NCBI GenBank assembly: GCA_021160155.1
Contig: JAGHDB010000048.1
Coordinates: forward strand, 1-9,932
Direction of reading: 5' to 3'
DNA length: 9,932 nucleotides
From: Bacteroidales bacterium
Lineage (GTDB): Bacteria; Bacteroidota; Bacteroidia; Bacteroidales; UBA12481
The notes below the pieces were generated by a model, which saw nothing but the letters and a program-made list of their open reading frames with translations, was not told the DNA's origin and searched no databases. This document shows positions 7,461-9,932 of this stretch, one piece after another. Every line of letters starts with the position of its first letter. Positions within the stretch are counted from its first letter, which is position 1. Made by a program: the position numbers and the translations under genes.

Positions 7461-8987
7461 TTGCTTTTTATAGTCCGGATTTGGAGCAGGGAAGCTTGCA
7501 TCAACCTCTTTTTGCCAGTTATGTAACAATTGTGATAATTCATTCCGTAGGTCAGGCAGACTGTCGGCCAGGTTTTTCGTTTCGCTGATATCCTGCTGCA
7601 GGTCATACAACTCAACTCGGGTAGGAGCCACGGTCATTTGTTGGCCACGCGATACCGTACCGAAGAATTCAATTAATTTGTATCGGCCTCTTCTGACCGC
7701 CGCACCAGGCGATCCTCCCTGATTACCCCAATGCGGATAATGCCAGAAAATAGCACGGGACGTATCATTTTCTGCAGGTATGGAGCTTTGTCTTTCCTTC
7801 TGCAACACCAACGGAACCATACTGATACCATCCACATGTTGTTTGGGGCGCAACGGCAGACCGGCCATTTCCAAAATGGTCGGATAAAAATCGGTGCTGA
7901 TCACGGGTTCATCGCAAACCGTGCCAGCTGTTGTTACACCGGGCCATTTGATCAGCATCGGTTCACGGATACCACCCTCATACAACCAACCCTTTCCTGC
8001 CCGAAGCGGTAAATTACTGGTAGGATGCCCCTCCGAAGTTGACAGTCCCCCATTGTCAGACATATAAAAGACTATGGTATTTTTCTCCAACCCTGACTTA
8101 CGGATATAATCCAGCACTTTACCTACTGCCTGATCCATGGCTTCAACCATTCCGGCATATACCGGATGATCCTGAACCAATCTTACTTTTCTTTCCCCCT
8201 CCCTACCCCAGACTACCGAATCACCTTTTCTCTCATTCCACATTTGGATCCTTTTTTGCTCATATTTCTTTTTTAAATCTTCACGGGCCATTAGAGGAGT
8301 ATGTACCGAATAAAAGGAGACATAGGCCAGCCAGGATTCATGCTCATGCATTTGAATAAATTTCACCGCTTCAGTAGCCAGCCGGTCAGGCAAATGCTCT
8401 CCGGCAGGCCCATCCGGCAAACGGGGATTACCATATGGTGAAAAATACTTATGACCTCCATAAGGACCACCCCGGGTTATTCCACCCATATTTACATCAA
8501 AACCCTGATTCTCCGGCCAATATCCCTCAGGACCCAGATGCCACTTACCGGCAAAAAACGTGGCATAACCCGCCTCTTTCAACGCTTCGGCCAACGTTAC
8601 CTCCTCCAGTGGCAAACGATCCTGGTAATGCGCCGGCAACAAGGGTAACGAATGGAAACGGCCGCTTTTACGCTTCAGGATAGCTTCAGGCTGTGGAGCT
8701 CCGAAATAGTCGGTAGTATTCAACCGGGCAGGATATTTACCGGTCATGATACTGGCACGGGTCGGACTGCATACCGGGCAGGCAGCGTATGCCTGGGTAA
8801 ACCTTACCCCTTCAGTGGCAAGGCGATCCGCATTGGGTGTTTCATAAAAGGTTTCCGGATTATTAAATCCCACGTCCATATAACCCAGATCATCCACCAG
8901 AAAAAAAAGAAAATTGGGTTTTTGCTTCTGGCATCCCGACATAATTCCTATTCCGGCTAATGTTAAAGGTAAAAAGTATGATTTCAT
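7458..8987 (-). CDS. Cys-type (formylglycine) sulfatase, predicted lipoprotein, paralogue of the upstream sulfatase
   Basis: A 509-residue sulfatase with the same architecture as the one at 1580-3064: lipobox MSGC (Cys19), VDDLG (Asp32-Asp33), C-S-P-T-R with the formylglycine cysteine at residue 73, GKWHLG (Lys148, His150), HTP, SDNGG (Asp311, Asn312), LPLRAGKGW and RAIFWHYPHW. The two proteins align without gaps through about residue 94. They diverge in the segment between Tyr94 and the GKWHLG motif, where this enzyme has an insertion of about 11 residues, and in the stretch after GGITRGGPYGG. Such differences could give different substrate specificity, but I cannot assign a substrate. The sequence after Cys19 (QKQK) is basic, not acidic, so inner-leaflet or periplasmic anchoring is plausible. 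It is transcribed towards the cargo/PorP genes and divergently from the MFS gene at 9069. An anaerobic or aerobic sulfatase-maturing enzyme must be encoded elsewhere. Confidence 0.93.
   Translation of the reverse strand: MKSYFLPLTLAGIGIMSGCQKQKPNFLFFLVDDLGYMDVGFNNPETFYETPNADRLATEGVRFTQAYAACPVCSPTRASIMTGKYPARLNTTDYFGAPQPEAILKRKSGRFHSLPLLPAHYQDRLPLEEVTLAEALKEAGYATFFAGKWHLGPEGYWPENQGFDVNMGGITRGGPYGGHKYFSPYGNPRLPDGPAGEHLPDRLATEAVKFIQMHEHESWLAYVSFYSVHTPLMAREDLKKKYEQKRIQMWNERKGDSVVWGREGERKVRLVQDHPVYAGMVEAMDQAVGKVLDYIRKSGLEKNTIVFYMSDNGGLSTSEGHPTSNLPLRAGKGWLYEGGIREPMLIKWPGVTTAGTVCDEPVISTDFYPTILEMAGLPLRPKQHVDGISMVPLVLQKERQSSIPAENDTSRAIFWHYPHWGNQGGSPGAAVRRGRYKLIEFFGTVSRGQQMTVAPTRVELYDLQQDISETKNLADSLPDLRNELSQLLHNWQKEVDASFPAPNPDYKKQ
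7735..7783. repeat. Imperfect quasi-palindrome at the homologous site of the second sulfatase
   Basis: Two 23-nt half-sites (7735-7757 and 7761-7783) around the Ser410 codon are complementary at about 14 positions. These include an exact CAGAAAAT (7744-7751) / ATTTTCTG (7767-7774) core and ACG/CGT next to the centre. It occupies the same codons, just before RAIFWH, as the perfect inverted repeat in the other sulfatase gene. Confidence 0.65.
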
Positions 8988-9068
8988 AAATCTCTTACAT
9001 TTAAAAAGCTTTCCGTATCATTGTGCGAATAACCAAAAACTAAATTTACTAATTCTATCTGATTAACC
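8988..9068. promoter_or_regulatory. Divergent intergenic region between sulfatase and FLVCR-like transporter
   Basis: This 81-nt AT-rich interval lies between two divergent start codons and must hold both promoters unless the genes are internal to other units. A plus-strand promoter can be proposed (separate entry). On the minus strand I see no good TTG / TAnnTTTG pair; TAAATTTA at 9041-9048 is self-complementary and could in principle serve either direction. AAAGCTTT at about 9006-9013 is a short palindrome of uncertain meaning. Confidence 0.6.
9021..9048 (+). promoter_or_regulatory. Candidate Bacteroidota-type promoter for the MFS gene at 9069
   Basis: TTG (9021-9023, -33 element) and TAAATTTA (9041-9048, -7 element, one mismatch to TAnnTTTG) are separated by 17 nt, within the range described for Bacteroidota primary sigma factor promoters. 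Initiation shortly downstream would leave a leader of only about 10-15 nt before the ATG. The match is plausible but such short motifs occur by chance in AT-rich DNA. Confidence 0.4.
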
Positions 9069-9932
9069 ATGAAAAGCAAATACCGTTTTGTAATCCTGGC
9101 CGTATTTATGTTTCTGTCGCTTGTCATTCAGGTTCAATGGCTTGCTCATGCAGCCGTAGCCAGACCGGCAGCTGTCTTTTACCAGGGCCAGTTTAATCCG
9201 GATTCATTCTTTAATATCGATTTTCTGGCCATGCTCTATATGTTGATTTATGTTGTAAGCAGCATCCCTGCTTCATACATTATCGACACTTATGGGATAC
9301 GGACCGGCCTTTCTATCGGAGCTGCCCTGACGATTGTCTTCGGAATGATGAAAGGAATTCTGGCCGACAGTTTTACAGCAGTAGTCATTGCACAGGTGGG
9401 ATTGGCCGTTGCACAACCTTTTATACTTAACGCAATCACAGCAGTTACCGCACGATGGTTCCCGTTAAAAGAACGGGGGCTCATGGCCGGTTTTTTATCA
9501 CTGGCCCAATACCTCGGTATTATTATCGCAATGCTGGTCACACCTATGTTGGTGGGATCTGATCCCTTACAACCCGATTATGGTGAAGGTTTCAAAAGAA
9601 TGTTAATGATCTATGGATGGTTCTCGGTATTGGCCGGAGGACTGGTACTGGTCTTCATTCGTGAACATCCGAAGGGCACCGGAGAACCGGTTGTTTTTGA
9701 GCGCTTTGGATTTAAAAAAGGACTAAACCATATGATTAAGAATCCAAGCATGATTCTGATGATCCTGCTGTTTTTTCTCGGATTGGGTATTTTCAATGCG
9801 GTCAGCTCCATGACCGATGCCATAGCTGCCAAAGCCGGAGTAGAAGATTCTGACGGATTGATTGGCGGATTGATGCTGGTCGGAGGAATCGTAGGCGCCA
9901 TCATCCTTCCGGCACTATCAGACAAGTACAGA
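9069..9932 (+). CDS. MFS transporter, FLVCR-like, 3' end outside the window (partial)
   Basis: The first 288 residues of an MFS protein are present, open to the last base of the window. ATG 9069 is the first Met after an in-frame TGA at 9060-9062. About eight membrane segments are visible: roughly residues 6-26, 52-72, 82-97, 102-125, 137-162, 178-198, 225-245 and 263-283. MFS motif A-like loops follow TM2 (DTYGIRTG, 73-80) and TM8 (SDKYR at the edge). The TM4 region AQPFILNAITAVTARWFP (115-132) with a following KERG and the TM2 stretch YVVSSIPASYIID resemble the FLVCR group of MFS proteins, whose animal members transport heme, choline or related compounds; bacterial homologues have no settled substrate. 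A role in the sulfatase pathway is suggested only by the divergent arrangement. It differs clearly from the sugar porter at 171-1583. Confidence 0.82.
   Translation, partial: MKSKYRFVILAVFMFLSLVIQVQWLAHAAVARPAAVFYQGQFNPDSFFNIDFLAMLYMLIYVVSSIPASYIIDTYGIRTGLSIGAALTIVFGMMKGILADSFTAVVIAQVGLAVAQPFILNAITAVTARWFPLKERGLMAGFLSLAQYLGIIIAMLVTPMLVGSDPLQPDYGEGFKRMLMIYGWFSVLAGGLVLVFIREHPKGTGEPVVFERFGFKKGLNHMIKNPSMILMILLFFLGLGIFNAVSSMTDAIAAKAGVEDSDGLIGGLMLVGGIVGAIILPALSDKYR

Noticed and set aside
7731..8960. Several plus-strand frames antisense to the second sulfatase
   Set aside because: They are shadows of the sulfatase; composition rich in Pro, His and Arg and no motif.
1580..8987. Phase-variable inversion of the segment between the two sulfatases
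   Set aside because: The paralogues are similar in protein but visibly diverged in DNA, and no recombinase or long identical inverted repeats are present in the window.
9290..9925. Two minus-strand frames (9290-9541 and 9611-9925)
   Set aside because: They are antisense to the MFS gene at 9069, whose hydrophobic segments and motifs are convincing.

Overview
The window comes from a member of the Bacteroidota, probably a free-living or gut Bacteroidales-type organism. The main evidence is a secreted protein with a type B sorting domain for the type IX secretion system (T9SS), followed by a PorP/SprF-family outer-membrane partner; this pairing is confined to that phylum. Start codons also lack clear Shine-Dalgarno sequences, and one intergenic region carries a Bacteroidota-like TTG / TAnnTTT promoter. 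No RNA genes, insertion sequences, CRISPR arrays or phage genes were seen.

Layout: 1-170 is AT-rich non-coding DNA with a perfect 8-bp inverted repeat. A plus-strand cluster follows: a sugar-porter MFS transporter (171-1583), a Cys-type sulfatase lipoprotein overlapping it by 4 nt (1580-3064), a large T9SS type B cargo protein (about 3157-6459), and a PorP/SprF-like protein overlapping the cargo by 4 nt (6456-7457). A second Cys-type sulfatase lipoprotein lies on the minus strand (7458-8987), and its stop codon directly abuts that of the PorP/SprF gene. After an 81-nt divergent intergenic region, a second MFS transporter resembling the FLVCR group starts at 9069 and runs off the window end.

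How the genes may work together (inference): the two sulfatases would remove sulfate esters from sulfated sugars, glycans or glycan fragments in the cell envelope, and the sugar porter would import the desulfated product. The cargo and PorP/SprF pair would put a large, repeat-rich adhesin-like protein on the cell surface. No glycoside hydrolase, SusC/SusD pair, regulator or sulfatase-maturing enzyme is visible, so this is not a conventional polysaccharide utilization locus as far as the window shows.

The most unusual signal is a perfect 17-bp inverted repeat with a 7-nt loop inside the first sulfatase gene (2761-2801). A degraded quasi-palindrome sits at the homologous codons of the second sulfatase (7735-7783). 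This suggests either templated quasi-palindrome correction or a retained RNA/DNA structure. I did not find a convincing wholly new multi-gene system; the rest is recognisable families in a somewhat unusual arrangement.
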